This document shows positions 7,844 to 15,920 of a DNA stretch of 51,014 nt, in pieces. The position numbers were made by a program, and so were the translations under genes. Positions within the stretch are counted from its first letter, which is position 1; every line of letters starts with the position of its first letter. The DNA comes from Hymenobacter sp. IS2118 (GTDB lineage: Bacteria > Bacteroidota > Bacteroidia > Cytophagales > Hymenobacteraceae): NCBI RefSeq assembly GCF_000715495.1, contig NZ_JNLX01000175.1, forward strand, positions 1 to 51,014, in the 5' to 3' direction. The notes under the pieces were generated by a model. The model was given only the letters and a program-made list of their open reading frames with translations, ran no database searches and was not told where the DNA came from.

Positions 7844-9475
7844 ATGCCGGAAATTAGTCCAACGCCTTCGCGCCAGGGTTCCCCAGTTGCCGCTCCCCAA
7901 GCCTCTGTTCCACTGCCTAAACCATCAATTTTCGGGTCGTTGGGCCAGGACGCTCCTGCGGGCCTGGTGGTGTTTCTGGTGGCGCTGCCCTTGTGTTTGG
8001 GTATTTCGCTGGCCTCGGGTGCACCCTTGCTTTCGGGCGTTGTGGCGGGTATTGTGGGTGGGGTGCTGGTCAGCTGGCTGAGCGGCTCGGCCGTGAGCGT
8101 GAGCGGGCCGGCAGCTGGCCTCACCACCATTGTGCTCTCGGGCATTGCTACCCTGGGTTCGTTTCCGGCCATGCTGGCGGCTACGGCGGTTGCCGGAGTG
8201 ATGCAGATTATCATGGGATTGGGCCGGGCCGGCATCATTGCCCTCTATTTTCCGGCTGCCGTGATTCGGGGCATGTTGGCTGCCATTGGTATTATCCTCA
8301 TCATGAAGCAGATTCCTCATTTTCTGGGGGCGGATTCTGATTTTTTCGAGGACCTGAATTTCTCGCAGGTTGACGGTTTCAATACCTTTTCCGCTATTGG
8401 GGCCGCTGTTCGGGGCCTGAGCTGGGGGTCGGTGCTGATAGGTGCCGTTTCGCTGGCACTGATGCTGCTGTGGGATACCAAAGCCGTGCGCCGACAGCCG
8501 TGGGCGCGCCTGGTGCCGGGCGCGCTGGTGGCCGTGCTGGTAGCCGTGGGCCTCAACCAGCTGTTGGAGGCGGTGGCGCCCGAGTTGCGGGTGCGGCCTG
8601 AACACCTCGTGACGCTGCCCGTCATCTCCTCGGTGCAGCAGCTGCTGGGTGCTATGATATTCCCCGATTTCAGTGCGCTCAGCAACCCCGCTACGTATGG
8701 CGTGGCCCTCACCATTGCCCTCGTGGCCTCGCTCGAAACCCTGCTCAGCGTGGAAGCCGTGGATAACCTCGACCCGCAAAAGCGCCACACGCCCACCAAC
8801 CGCGAGCTGATGGCGCAGGGCGCAGGCAACCTGGTGAGCGGACTGCTGGGCGGACTGCCCATTACGGCCGTTATCGTGCGCTCATCGGCCAACATCAGCG
8901 CTGGCGGCCAAACCCGCATGTCGGCGTTTATTCACGGGCTGCTGCTGCTCGTGAGCCTGGTTTTTCTGGGCTCCGTGCTGAACCTGATTCCGCTGTCGGC
9001 TCTGGCCGCCGTGCTGCTGCTGGTGGGCTACAAGCTCACCAAGCCGGCCCTGTACCGCATGCAGTGGCGCCTGGGGCGCGAGCAGTTCATTCCATTCATC
9101 ATCACCATTATAGCGGTGCTTTTCACGGACCTGCTCAAAGGCGTGACTATTGGCCTGGTGCTGGGCTTTTTCTTTATCCTGCGCGATAATTCCAAAGCCG
9201 GCTCGTACCTGCGCAACGAGCCTACCGCCGAGGATGAGCCTGGCTTGCTGCACCTGCGGCTGCCCGAGCACGTATCGTTTCTCAACAAAGCCAGCATCGT
9301 GACCACCCTGGAGCAGCTCCCTGCCGGCAGCCGCGTCATTCTCGACGGTACCCGGTCCGATGTCATCGACCACGACGTATTGGAGGCTATCGAAGCCTTC
9401 CGGCAGGCCGCTCCGGCGCGTGGCATCGAGCTGGAGCTGCGGGGCATCCGGCAGGTGATGGTAGCCGGGCATTAA
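7844..9475 (+). CDS. SulP-family anion transporter (probable bicarbonate or sulfate permease)
   Basis: The 543-residue product is a polytopic inner-membrane protein of the SulP/SLC26 family. The N-terminal signature is GLVVFLVALPLCLGISLASG, followed by GLVSG-like helices and the SVEAVDNLDPQKRHTPTNRE segment typical of bacterial SulP carriers that sit beside carbonic anhydrases. The C-terminal 75 residues (LRLPEHVSFLNKASI, ILDGTRSDVIDHDV) form a short, degenerate STAS-like domain. I chose ATG 7844 over GTG 7775 because a -7-like box overlaps the latter. A carbonic anhydrase gene follows 76 nt downstream, which favours bicarbonate as substrate. Confidence 0.9.
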   Translation: MPEISPTPSRQGSPVAAPQASVPLPKPSIFGSLGQDAPAGLVVFLVALPLCLGISLASGAPLLSGVVAGIVGGVLVSWLSGSAVSVSGPAAGLTTIVLSGIATLGSFPAMLAATAVAGVMQIIMGLGRAGIIALYFPAAVIRGMLAAIGIILIMKQIPHFLGADSDFFEDLNFSQVDGFNTFSAIGAAVRGLSWGSVLIGAVSLALMLLWDTKAVRRQPWARLVPGALVAVLVAVGLNQLLEAVAPELRVRPEHLVTLPVISSVQQLLGAMIFPDFSALSNPATYGVALTIALVASLETLLSVEAVDNLDPQKRHTPTNRELMAQGAGNLVSGLLGGLPITAVIVRSSANISAGGQTRMSAFIHGLLLLVSLVFLGSVLNLIPLSALAAVLLLVGYKLTKPALYRMQWRLGREQFIPFIITIIAVLFTDLLKGVTIGLVLGFFFILRDNSKAGSYLRNEPTAEDEPGLLHLRLPEHVSFLNKASIVTTLEQLPAGSRVILDGTRSDVIDHDVLEAIEAFRQAAPARGIELELRGIRQVMVAGH

Positions 9476-9551
9476 TTTTAATTTTTTGCGTGCGCCACGT
9501 GTTCTGTTTACGTAACCTGCACGGCTTGCGCCTTCACCTTACATTTTTCAC

Positions 9552-10301
9552 ATGGACCACATTCTGGAAGGCAATCGCCGCTGGGTAGAAACCAAGCTTG
9601 CCGAAGACCCTGCGTATTTTCAAAAGATGGCCGTGGGGCAGAAGCCCCGCTACCTTTTCATCGGCTGCTCCGATTCGCGGGTGCCGGGCAGCGCTATCAC
9701 CGGCACCGGGCCGGGCGAGATGTTCACCCACCGCAACATTGCCAACGTGGTGGTGCACACCGATATGAACCTGCTATCGGTATTGCAGTACGCCGTGGAA
9801 GTACTTAAAGTGGAGGTCATTCTGGTAGTAGGGCACTATGGCTGCGGCGGTGTTGCGGCGGCCGCCTCCAGCAAGCAGTATGGCTTGATTGACAACTGGC
9901 TGACCAATGTGCGCGACGTGGTGCGCCTGCACGAAACCGAGTTGCTACGCATCACAGATGTGACCGAACGGCTGCGCCGTCTCGTCGAGCTCAACGTTAT
10001 TGAACAGGTGCGCAACCTGGCCAAGACCAGCATCATGCAGAATGCCCGCAACAACCCCAACCCACCTAAGCTCCACGGCTTGGTCTACGACCTGCACGAG
10101 GGCTTGTTGAAGAACCTGGATGTCGACACCGAGAACCTGAACGAGTTCGACCATATTTACGGCACCACCGCCGATGTCGTGCCCGCCGACAAGGACTCCA
10201 GCACGTACGAGGGCCCGGCCGTGGACCCCGCTAAAGCAGCAGCCTCGGCCGAAAAAGCCAGCCCCAAAACCAGCCACAAAGCCAAAAACGCCTCCGCATA
10301 A
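9552..10301 (+). CDS. Beta-class carbonic anhydrase
   Basis: The 249-residue product interconverts CO2 and bicarbonate. Zinc ligands C39, H95 and C98 are visible in GCSDSRVPGS and VVGHYGCGG, with the catalytic dyad D41-R43. The core matches the beta-CA family to about residue 200. It ends in a hydrophilic tail of about 35 residues rich in Ala, Lys, Ser and Pro, which is not part of the fold. Pairing with the SulP gene suggests a bicarbonate import and retention unit or a pH/CO2 supply for carboxylases. The gene converges on the aminopeptidase gene, with a two-way terminator between them. Confidence 0.95.
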   Translation: MDHILEGNRRWVETKLAEDPAYFQKMAVGQKPRYLFIGCSDSRVPGSAITGTGPGEMFTHRNIANVVVHTDMNLLSVLQYAVEVLKVEVILVVGHYGCGGVAAAASSKQYGLIDNWLTNVRDVVRLHETELLRITDVTERLRRLVELNVIEQVRNLAKTSIMQNARNNPNPPKLHGLVYDLHEGLLKNLDVDTENLNEFDHIYGTTADVVPADKDSSTYEGPAVDPAKAAASAEKASPKTSHKAKNASA

Positions 10302-10413
10302 GTTCTTATCAGGCGTGCGGCCAAGTCGCCATAAACTACAACTGAACGCGCTAAGGAATGCTCAGCCGTTGTAGCGCTAGTGCCCCAGTCACTGCTTAGC
10401 ACCGAGCGAAAGG

Positions 10414-10459
10414 CACAAAGAAGGGGCCCGTTGCTTATGCAACGGGCCCCTTCTTTGTG
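10414..10459. terminator. Bidirectional terminator, 21-bp perfect stem
   Basis: Arms 10414-10434 and 10439-10459 are perfectly complementary with loop TTAT. The A-rich 5' side and T-rich 3' side allow use on both strands, fitting the convergent carbonic anhydrase (+) and aminopeptidase (-) genes. Confidence 0.85.
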
Positions 10460-10488
10460 GTAGCTAACCCAACTGCTCGGGCAAGCTT

Positions 10489-12972
10489 TTACTTGGCGGC
10501 TTCAATCTCGGCCACGGCTTTGGCTACGGCCTGTTGTGCTTCGGCGGCGGCGGGCCGGCCGGCCTGGGCCTTGGCAATGCCCTGGAGCATGTCGATAACG
10601 GGCTTGTCGGCCCCGTAGCTTTTGTACTTCACCCCGAGGTCTTTCAGGCGGGTGATGCCTTCGGTTACGGCGGTGGCGTCGTCGAGGCGGCCGAGCATGG
10701 TGGCCATCGGCTCCATCAGGTTGAACTGGCCCTGGGGACGGGCCGCGTCGAACTTGTCGCGCACGTAGGGCCACTGGGCGGCGGTGCCGCTCTGGGCGTA
10801 CACCTCCGTCACGGCCTGGGCCAGGGTGCCGTTGCTTTCCGTTTCGAGGGTTTTGGCGCGGGCCAGCGCCTGTGCGGGCTGCAGCGTGGCAAGCGCCACC
10901 AGGGCCGCGCCCTGGGCCTTGTACGACTGGCTGTTGAGCTGTTGGGCGAAGAACTTTTCGTTCTTCTTGTCCTTCAGTTTGGCCACGGTCCTCAGCAGCT
11001 CGGGGAGCACCAGCGGGTCTTTTTCGGTGGCGAGGCGCTTGCGCAGGGCGGGCGTCGCGGCTTTGGCCACGGCCGCATCGTCCAGCTTCAGGGCCTGGAG
11101 CGAGGCCAGGCGGATGCCGTAGAATTTATCGCTGAGGCCGGCCAGAAGCACGCCACGGGCCGCGCTGCTGGTTTGGTCCGTGGCCGCCGCTGCCACGGCC
11201 TCGCGCCGGTCTACATACAAGGGGGCTTTGTTGTACTGATACACGTAGTCGGCGAGCGGCTTGTTATCGGTCTTCTGCCACAGGGTTTTCTTGTTGGCGT
11301 CCACGTTCACCAGCTCGGGCTTAGCCGAAAGGGGCATGGTGAAGGTTTGGGTGGCCTCCGTCATTTCTACTTCCTGACGCTGCATCTTGCCGTTCACGTA
11401 GTAGTCGATGGCGAACGGCAGGCGGAAGGGCTCGCCCGGCTGGGTCTGCTTCACGGTCACGGACTGCACTTTTTTGGCCGCGTCCCAGGCGTAGTCGATG
11501 GTAACTACCGGGTGGCCGGGGGCGAAGTACCACTGGTTGTAGAACCAGTTCAGGTCCTGGCCCGACACGGCTTCGAAGGCAAGCCGCATCTGGTGGGCTT
11601 CGCCGTTGCCGAACTTGTTGTCCTGAAGGTATTTCTGGAGGCCGGCGAAAAACACGTCGTCGCCGAGGTAGGTGCGCAGCATGTCCACAATAGCGCCGCC
11701 TTTCTGGTAGCTCACCAGGTCAAACACGTCTTCCTGGCTGTCGTAATGGAAGCGCACCAGGTTTTTGGTGGCGTCGCGCGGGCTGCTCAGGTAGCGGCGC
11801 AGGTAGCGATAGTAGTGGGCGTCGGCGGCGTCGCGGCCGTACTTGTGCTCGGCGTAGAGGCCCTCCGAAAAATCGGCCATCGACTCGTTCACGGTAATGT
11901 TTGACCAGGATTCGGCGGTTACATAGTCGCCGAACCACTGGTGAAACAGCTCGTGGGCAATCACCGACTCGCTGCCAAACTCGCGGTCCAGCAGCTCGCG
12001 GTCCGTCATCTGAACCTGCTCGCCGTGCAGGGTGGCGGTGGTGTTTTCCATCGCGCCGCTCACGTAGTCGCGGGCCACAATCTGGGCGTATTTATTCCAA
12101 GGGTACTCCACACCGAGGCGGTTGGAGTAGAACTCCAGCATGTCGGTAGTATTGCCAAAAATCTGCTTGGCGAAGGGCGCGTATTTAGGCTCCAGGTAGT
12201 AGCTCACTTCCTTGCCGCGCCAGGTGTCCTTGGTGATTTTGAAGTCGCCCACGGCCATCATAAACAGGTAGGGCGCGTGAGGCAGGTCCATTTTCCACAC
12301 GTCGGTGCGCAGGCCGGGGCCGGCGGGCATCTGGCTCACCAGGGCGCCGTTGCTGAGCGTGACGTACTTGCTGGGCACGGTCATGCTGATTTCCTGGGTG
12401 GTTTTCTGGTTGGGCCGGTCGATGGTGGGAAACCAGGCCGAGGAGGCTTCCGTCTCGCCCTGCGTCCAGATTTGCACCGGCTTGCCGGCCACGGCGCTGT
12501 CGGGGTTCACGAAGTAGAGGCCCTTGGCATCCGTAATCGCGGCGCTTCCCTGAACCTTCAGCTCGTCGGGCTTCGACACGTAGTCGATGTAAATGGTGTA
12601 TTGCTCGCCCGGCTTAAAGGTTTTTCCCAGGTTGATGCGCAGGTTGGCGCCGTCGGTATAAGTGTACTTCAGGGGCGTTTGCTGAGTGCCGCTCATCATC
12701 GCCACCGCCTTGATGTCCATGCCTTTGGCGTCGAGCCGGAGCGTGTCGGTGGGGTAGGCGTGGGGCTTGAGCGTAATCCACGCCTTGCCGTAGAGGTAGC
12801 GCTTGGCGTAGTCGAAGCGCACGTCGAGCTTGGTGTGCACCAGGTCGTTGATTTTGGTGGCCGAGGCGCGGTAGGGAGATTCCGCCATCGGGGCGGGGGC
12901 GGCGGGGGCCTGAGCCAGGACCGGCGAGGTGGCCACCAGGCCCAGCAGGCCCAGCGCAAAAAGATGCTTCAT
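10489..12972 (-). CDS. Secreted M1-family metallo-aminopeptidase
   Basis: The 827-residue product is a zinc aminopeptidase. It starts with a Sec signal peptide (MKHLFALGLLGLVATSPVLA, cleavage after about residue 20). The substrate-binding GAMEN motif is at 306-310. The zinc site HELFH is at 340-344 with the third ligand E363 (VNESMADF), exactly the HExxH-x18-E spacing. The C-terminal 250 residues are Ala/Leu/Lys-rich and helical, consistent with HEAT-like repeats. The frame stays open upstream to 13230, but the ATG at 12972 gives a clean signal peptide and avoids overlap with the divergent receptor gene. It probably trims peptides in the periplasm or outside the cell. Confidence 0.93.
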   Translation of the reverse strand: MKHLFALGLLGLVATSPVLAQAPAAPAPMAESPYRASATKINDLVHTKLDVRFDYAKRYLYGKAWITLKPHAYPTDTLRLDAKGMDIKAVAMMSGTQQTPLKYTYTDGANLRINLGKTFKPGEQYTIYIDYVSKPDELKVQGSAAITDAKGLYFVNPDSAVAGKPVQIWTQGETEASSAWFPTIDRPNQKTTQEISMTVPSKYVTLSNGALVSQMPAGPGLRTDVWKMDLPHAPYLFMMAVGDFKITKDTWRGKEVSYYLEPKYAPFAKQIFGNTTDMLEFYSNRLGVEYPWNKYAQIVARDYVSGAMENTTATLHGEQVQMTDRELLDREFGSESVIAHELFHQWFGDYVTAESWSNITVNESMADFSEGLYAEHKYGRDAADAHYYRYLRRYLSSPRDATKNLVRFHYDSQEDVFDLVSYQKGGAIVDMLRTYLGDDVFFAGLQKYLQDNKFGNGEAHQMRLAFEAVSGQDLNWFYNQWYFAPGHPVVTIDYAWDAAKKVQSVTVKQTQPGEPFRLPFAIDYYVNGKMQRQEVEMTEATQTFTMPLSAKPELVNVDANKKTLWQKTDNKPLADYVYQYNKAPLYVDRREAVAAAATDQTSSAARGVLLAGLSDKFYGIRLASLQALKLDDAAVAKAATPALRKRLATEKDPLVLPELLRTVAKLKDKKNEKFFAQQLNSQSYKAQGAALVALATLQPAQALARAKTLETESNGTLAQAVTEVYAQSGTAAQWPYVRDKFDAARPQGQFNLMEPMATMLGRLDDATAVTEGITRLKDLGVKYKSYGADKPVIDMLQGIAKAQAGRPAAAEAQQAVAKAVAEIEAAK

Positions 12973-13083
12973 GAAAAAAGGTTGAGTGGGAATGATTCGT
13001 GCGAAACAGACACCGTTGGGAATCCGATGTTGTCTGTTTTGGCTACGAAAGTAGGGAAAGCGCGTCACCTCGTTTCCGTCCCG

Positions 13084-13091
13084 TAATTTTG
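13084..13091 (+). promoter_or_regulatory. Putative -7 box for the TonB receptor gene
   Basis: TAATTTTG is a full match to TAnnTTTG and lies 20 nt before the receptor ATG at 13112. No clear -33 TTTG was found at the expected distance, so support is moderate. Confidence 0.4.
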
Positions 13092-13111
13092 GGTGTTCAA
13101 TAATCCCATCA

Positions 13112-15091
13112 ATGATGCACCTTTTACGTTTTCCGGTTCTGCTTCCGGGTCTTTTTCTTTCGCTTAATGCCGTAGCCCAGACGCCGGCCGACAGTGCCCG
13201 CGCGCTGAACGAAGTCACCGTGTACGGCACCCGGCTCGACCAGGTAGCCGGCCAGACGGGCCGCTACGTGACCGTGATTCCCGGCCGCACGCTCAGCCAA
13301 TACCCGGTGGCTTCGCTCGATGACCTACTGCGCCTGCTACCCGCCATCGAAGTGCAGAGTCGGGGCAATTTTGGCACCCAGGCCGACATCACCCTGCGCG
13401 GCTCCACCTTCAATCAGGTGTTGGTGTTGCTGGATGGCATGCGGCTGAACGACCCGCTCACGGGGCATTTTGCGGGCTACCTGCCCATCACGCCGGCCGA
13501 AATTGAGCAGATTGAAGTGGTGCGCGGCCCCGGCGCGGCCCTCTACGGCCCCGATGCCGTGGGTGGTTTTGTCAACATCGTTACCAAAACCTTTGCCGCC
13601 ACCCACCGGCCCGACGGCGTGGAAGTGGGCGGCACCTTTCTGGCCGGGGAGTACGACCTCAAAAGCACCAATGCCGGTTTCTATGGCCAGGATAATGGCC
13701 TGCGGATGGCGGGCGGCGTTCTCAATAATAGTGCTGCGGGCCAGCGCCTGAACCTGCCCGGCGGCGGCCACAGCGACTTCAAGCTGAACACCTATTCGCT
13801 CTCGGCCGCTTACCAGGCCACGGACAAGCTGAGCGCCGCCGCCCGCGCCAGTTTCGACCGGCGCGACTACAACGCCCAGAACTTCTACACCACCAACGCC
13901 GGCGACCGCGCCCGCGAAACCACCGCCCGCGACTGGTACCAGGGGCAGCTGCGCTACGACTGGAACCCCCGCGCCCGCACCGAGCTGCAGTTGGTGGGCA
14001 CCGCCAGCACCGATTACTACCTGTACACGCCCACCTCGGCCGCCAGCGACCACCTCATGCACTACCTCAACGTGCAGGGCCAGCACCAGCTGCGCCTCTC
14101 CGAGAAAGTGCAGCTGACCCTGGGCGGCCAGGTCGACCGCCGCCGCGTGCGCAGCAACGACCGCGGCAACCACGCCGTGGGGCACCAGGGGGCGTTTGCC
14201 GTGGCCGGCCTGCGCCCCACCGCCACCCTGAACCTGACCGCCGCCCTGCGCCTCGACCACGACGAGTCTTACGGCACCGAAGTGCTGCCCCAACTCACGG
14301 CCAGCCAGCAGCTGGGCGAAAAGCTGACGGCGCGGGCCGCCATGGGCCGGGCCATTCGGGCGGCCAACTTCACCGAGCAGTACAACTCGGCCATTCGGCC
14401 TGGCACCGTGCCCAACGGCTTCAATGTGGGCAACCCCGGCCTGGATGCCGAGCGCACCTGGAGCTACGAGGGCGGGCTGGACTACGTATTCGGCCCGGCG
14501 CTGACGTTGCGGGCCACTTACTTCAACCGCTACGGCCGCAACCTGATTGACTACGTGCCCACGCCCGGCGGCGAAGTGCAGACCAGCACCGGCTTCACCA
14601 ACCTGAACCCCACCGCCACCTACCGCTTCGCCCAAAACCTGTTTGCCGTGACCACCCAGGGCCTGGAATTCGAAGCCAGCACCAGCGCCCAGCTCCGCCC
14701 CGGCCTGCGTCTGGAGGGTAGCGTGGGCTACACCTATACCCACCTCGACGTGGCCGGCGACGTAGTGTCGCAGTACCTGAGCAACGTGGCCAAGCAGTTG
14801 GTGAGCGGCAATGTGAGCCTCGTGCACCGCCGCTTCACGGCCAGCCTGGGGGGCGTGCACAAGCAGCGCGCCGCCCAGCAAACCACGCCCAGCCTCACCG
14901 TCAACGATGCCGCGCTCACGCCCAACTACACCGTCATCAACGGCCGCCTCGATGTGGCCCTGCTGCCCGAGCGACTCTGGGTGGTGGGGCAGGCCCAGAA
15001 CCTGTTCAATGCCAAGTATTCGGACCTGTTGGGCGCCCAAATGCCCGGCCGCTGGCTGATGGCCGGCGTGCGCGTAGCCCTGCGGAAGTAA
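13112..15091 (+). CDS. TonB-dependent outer-membrane receptor (BtuB/CirA-like)
   Basis: The 659-residue product has a signal peptide (MMHLLRFPVLLPGLFLSLNA, cleaved before QTPADS) and a plug domain opening with NEVTVYGTRL. The plug shows LDDLLRLLPAIEVQSRG, ITLRGSTFNQVLVLLDGMRL and EVVRGPGAALYGPDAVGG. The remaining ~500 residues are the alternating b-strand barrel, rich in RAxF and YxYxH patterns, ending VRVALRK. No N-terminal carboxypeptidase-like domain is present, unlike SusC-type receptors. The ligand is not readable; vitamin, siderophore or small sulfur or metal complexes are family-typical. A SAM riboswitch unit starts downstream, but a spacer with REP-like repeats separates them. Confidence 0.92.
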   Translation: MMHLLRFPVLLPGLFLSLNAVAQTPADSARALNEVTVYGTRLDQVAGQTGRYVTVIPGRTLSQYPVASLDDLLRLLPAIEVQSRGNFGTQADITLRGSTFNQVLVLLDGMRLNDPLTGHFAGYLPITPAEIEQIEVVRGPGAALYGPDAVGGFVNIVTKTFAATHRPDGVEVGGTFLAGEYDLKSTNAGFYGQDNGLRMAGGVLNNSAAGQRLNLPGGGHSDFKLNTYSLSAAYQATDKLSAAARASFDRRDYNAQNFYTTNAGDRARETTARDWYQGQLRYDWNPRARTELQLVGTASTDYYLYTPTSAASDHLMHYLNVQGQHQLRLSEKVQLTLGGQVDRRRVRSNDRGNHAVGHQGAFAVAGLRPTATLNLTAALRLDHDESYGTEVLPQLTASQQLGEKLTARAAMGRAIRAANFTEQYNSAIRPGTVPNGFNVGNPGLDAERTWSYEGGLDYVFGPALTLRATYFNRYGRNLIDYVPTPGGEVQTSTGFTNLNPTATYRFAQNLFAVTTQGLEFEASTSAQLRPGLRLEGSVGYTYTHLDVAGDVVSQYLSNVAKQLVSGNVSLVHRRFTASLGGVHKQRAAQQTTPSLTVNDAALTPNYTVINGRLDVALLPERLWVVGQAQNLFNAKYSDLLGAQMPGRWLMAGVRVALRK

Positions 15092-15135
15092 GGGCAGCAG
15101 CCCCGGCGCGTTCCATCATATTGCGCCCGCTTGGT

Positions 15136-15241
15136 TGTAGGAACGCGCCTTGGCGCGTTCAATCGTTGGGGTGCGGTATTGCGGCGTAACCGTGGCGGTG
15201 CAATGTTGCGGCCGCCGAACGCGGCAAAGCGCGTTCCTACA
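15136..15241. repeat. REP-like palindromic pair (REPIN-type)
   Basis: TGTAGGAACGCGC (15136-15148) is exactly complementary to 15229-15241. Each end carries its own small hairpin, for example GAACGCGCC-TT-GGCGCGTTC at 15141-15160. The organisation (two REP-like units in opposite orientation around an ~80-nt core) is that of a REPIN. It lies between the receptor gene and the riboswitch promoter. Confidence 0.6.
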
Positions 15242-15266
15242 CGAGCATGCCGTAGGTGATTTATGC

Positions 15267-15305
15267 AGCGAAGGCTCCGATTTTAAACAAGTCGGGGCCT
15301 TCGCT
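15267..15305. repeat. 14-bp inverted repeat upstream of the S-box promoter
   Basis: AGCGAAGGCTCCGA (15267-15280) pairs with TCGGGGCCTTCGCT (15292-15305) with one mismatch and an AT-rich 11-nt loop. It ends 1 nt before a perfect -7 box, so it spans the expected -33 region. It could be a terminator remnant for the receptor gene or an operator for the downstream unit. Confidence 0.5.
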
Positions 15306-15306
15306 G

Positions 15307-15314
15307 TATCTTTG
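15307..15314 (+). promoter_or_regulatory. -7 promoter box of the SAM-riboswitch transcript
   Basis: TATCTTTG is a perfect match to the Bacteroidota -7 consensus TAnnTTTG. It places the transcript start near 15320, about 20 nt before the first stem of the riboswitch, which is the expected geometry. Confidence 0.65.
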
Positions 15315-15340
15315 CAGAATCAATTCTTTCTCCCAAAGGA

Positions 15341-15459
15341 TTGTTTTTATACAGAGGCGCTGAGAGACAGGCTCAACGACGCGCCGGCAACCATCCGCAA
15401 CCGCGGGCAAGGTGCCAACCGAAGGTCAGCGAAGTTAATTGCTGACCATATAAAAACAA
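15341..15459 (+). promoter_or_regulatory. SAM-I (S-box) riboswitch
   Basis: P1 is a perfect 10-bp helix, TTGTTTTTAT (15341-15350) with ATAAAAACAA (15450-15459). P2 is formed by GGCGC (15356-15360) and GCGCC (15381-15385), enclosing TGAGAGACAGGCTC. The conserved GGCAACC follows. P3 is CCGC/GCGG (15395-15406), then the joining AAGGTGCCAA (15409-15418). P4 is GGTCAGC/GCTGACC (15424-15430 with 15441-15447). These are the hallmark S-box elements that bind S-adenosylmethionine and repress sulfur or methionine genes when SAM is plentiful. The 3' strand of P1 ends 6 nt before the GTG of the leader peptide, so SAM binding would be expected to limit translation there. Confidence 0.9.
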
Positions 15460-15465
15460 CTTGCC

Positions 15466-15573
15466 GTGGACGCCGCCTACAACCTTCCCATTTTCAACGC
15501 CGGAATTCTTACCGCCTCCGCGCTTATGCGCCAGGCTGGTATGGGCTGTTGTTGCTGTTGTTGTCCGGCTTAG
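15466..15573 (+). CDS. Poly-cysteine leader peptide (35 codons)
   Basis: Starting at GTG 15466, 6 nt after the P1 helix of the SAM riboswitch, the frame reads through N-terminal DAAYNLPIFNAGILTASALM to RQAGMGCCCCCCPA and a TAG at 15571. Six consecutive Cys codons (TGT TGT TGC TGT TGT TGT, 15547-15564) lie two codons before the stop. In this GC-rich genome the use of TGT in five of the six is notable. An in-frame TAA at 15451 limits the start to GTG 15466; ATG 15526 would give a 15-residue version. Poly-Cys upstream frames act as cysteine-responsive attenuators in mycobacteria. Here a ribosome stalled at the Cys run when Cys-tRNA is scarce could refold the downstream leader. Function is inferred; the frame itself is clear. 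Confidence 0.7.
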   Translation: MDAAYNLPIFNAGILTASALMRQAGMGCCCCCCPA

Positions 15574-15920
15574 CTTCCCCCGATTGACGTTCGTGGGTAG
15601 ATAGGCGGCAGTGGAAGCTGAGTGCTTCCGCACGCCTGTATCTGGTGGCTGCTTCGAGCGGCTACCTCCTTTCTCTTCTGGGTTTTTGCCGATTTGGTGC
15701 CTTGGTGCTGAAGCGGTTTCGTGCGAAAGCCGACTTGCTCTTGCCTACCCGTACTGCGGGGCGTGAGGGCAGGCGCCGGGCAGGACAAAATCCTCAAGAG
15801 GCAGGCATCCAACTAATGTCACGGGCTCAATCTGATTCTTATCCGGAATGCGTGCCACCGTGCGCCGCGCACTGTCCGGAGAACTTTTGTCTCTGTTTCA
15901 AACTCCATTATTCTCTGATT
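15574..15920 (+). other. Long leader between the poly-Cys peptide and the ATP-grasp gene
   Basis: This 347-nt stretch holds two consecutive hairpins, one at about 15603-15637 (GGAAGC-TGAGT-GCTTCC core) and one at 15644-15666 (GGTGGCTGC-TTCGA-GCGGCTACC, using G-U pairs). Neither is followed directly by a long T-run. A frame in phase with the ATP-grasp gene is open from 15645. Its part from ATG 15816 would encode a Cys-rich stretch (CVPPCAAHCPENFCLC) directly before the accepted start. I see no recognised gene here; the likely role is attenuation or translational coupling. Confidence 0.45.

Noticed and set aside
12973..13230. Upstream extension of the M1 aminopeptidase frame
   Set aside because: It would overlap the divergent receptor gene and precede a perfect signal peptide that starts at 12972.
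13337..15040. Long minus-strand frame opposite the TonB receptor
   Set aside because: Its Gly/Ala/Val/His-rich composition and lack of motifs mark it as the complement of the receptor gene.
15341..15459. TPP or cobalamin riboswitch
   Set aside because: The P1-P4 layout with GGCAACC and AAGGTGCCAA fits SAM-I. No TPP core (CTGAGA with GACC) or B12-box pattern fits.
15645..15920. Longest in-frame start of the ATP-grasp gene
   Set aside because: The added N-terminus looks like untranslated leader and lacks homology patterns. Only the Cys-rich last part is kept as a finding.
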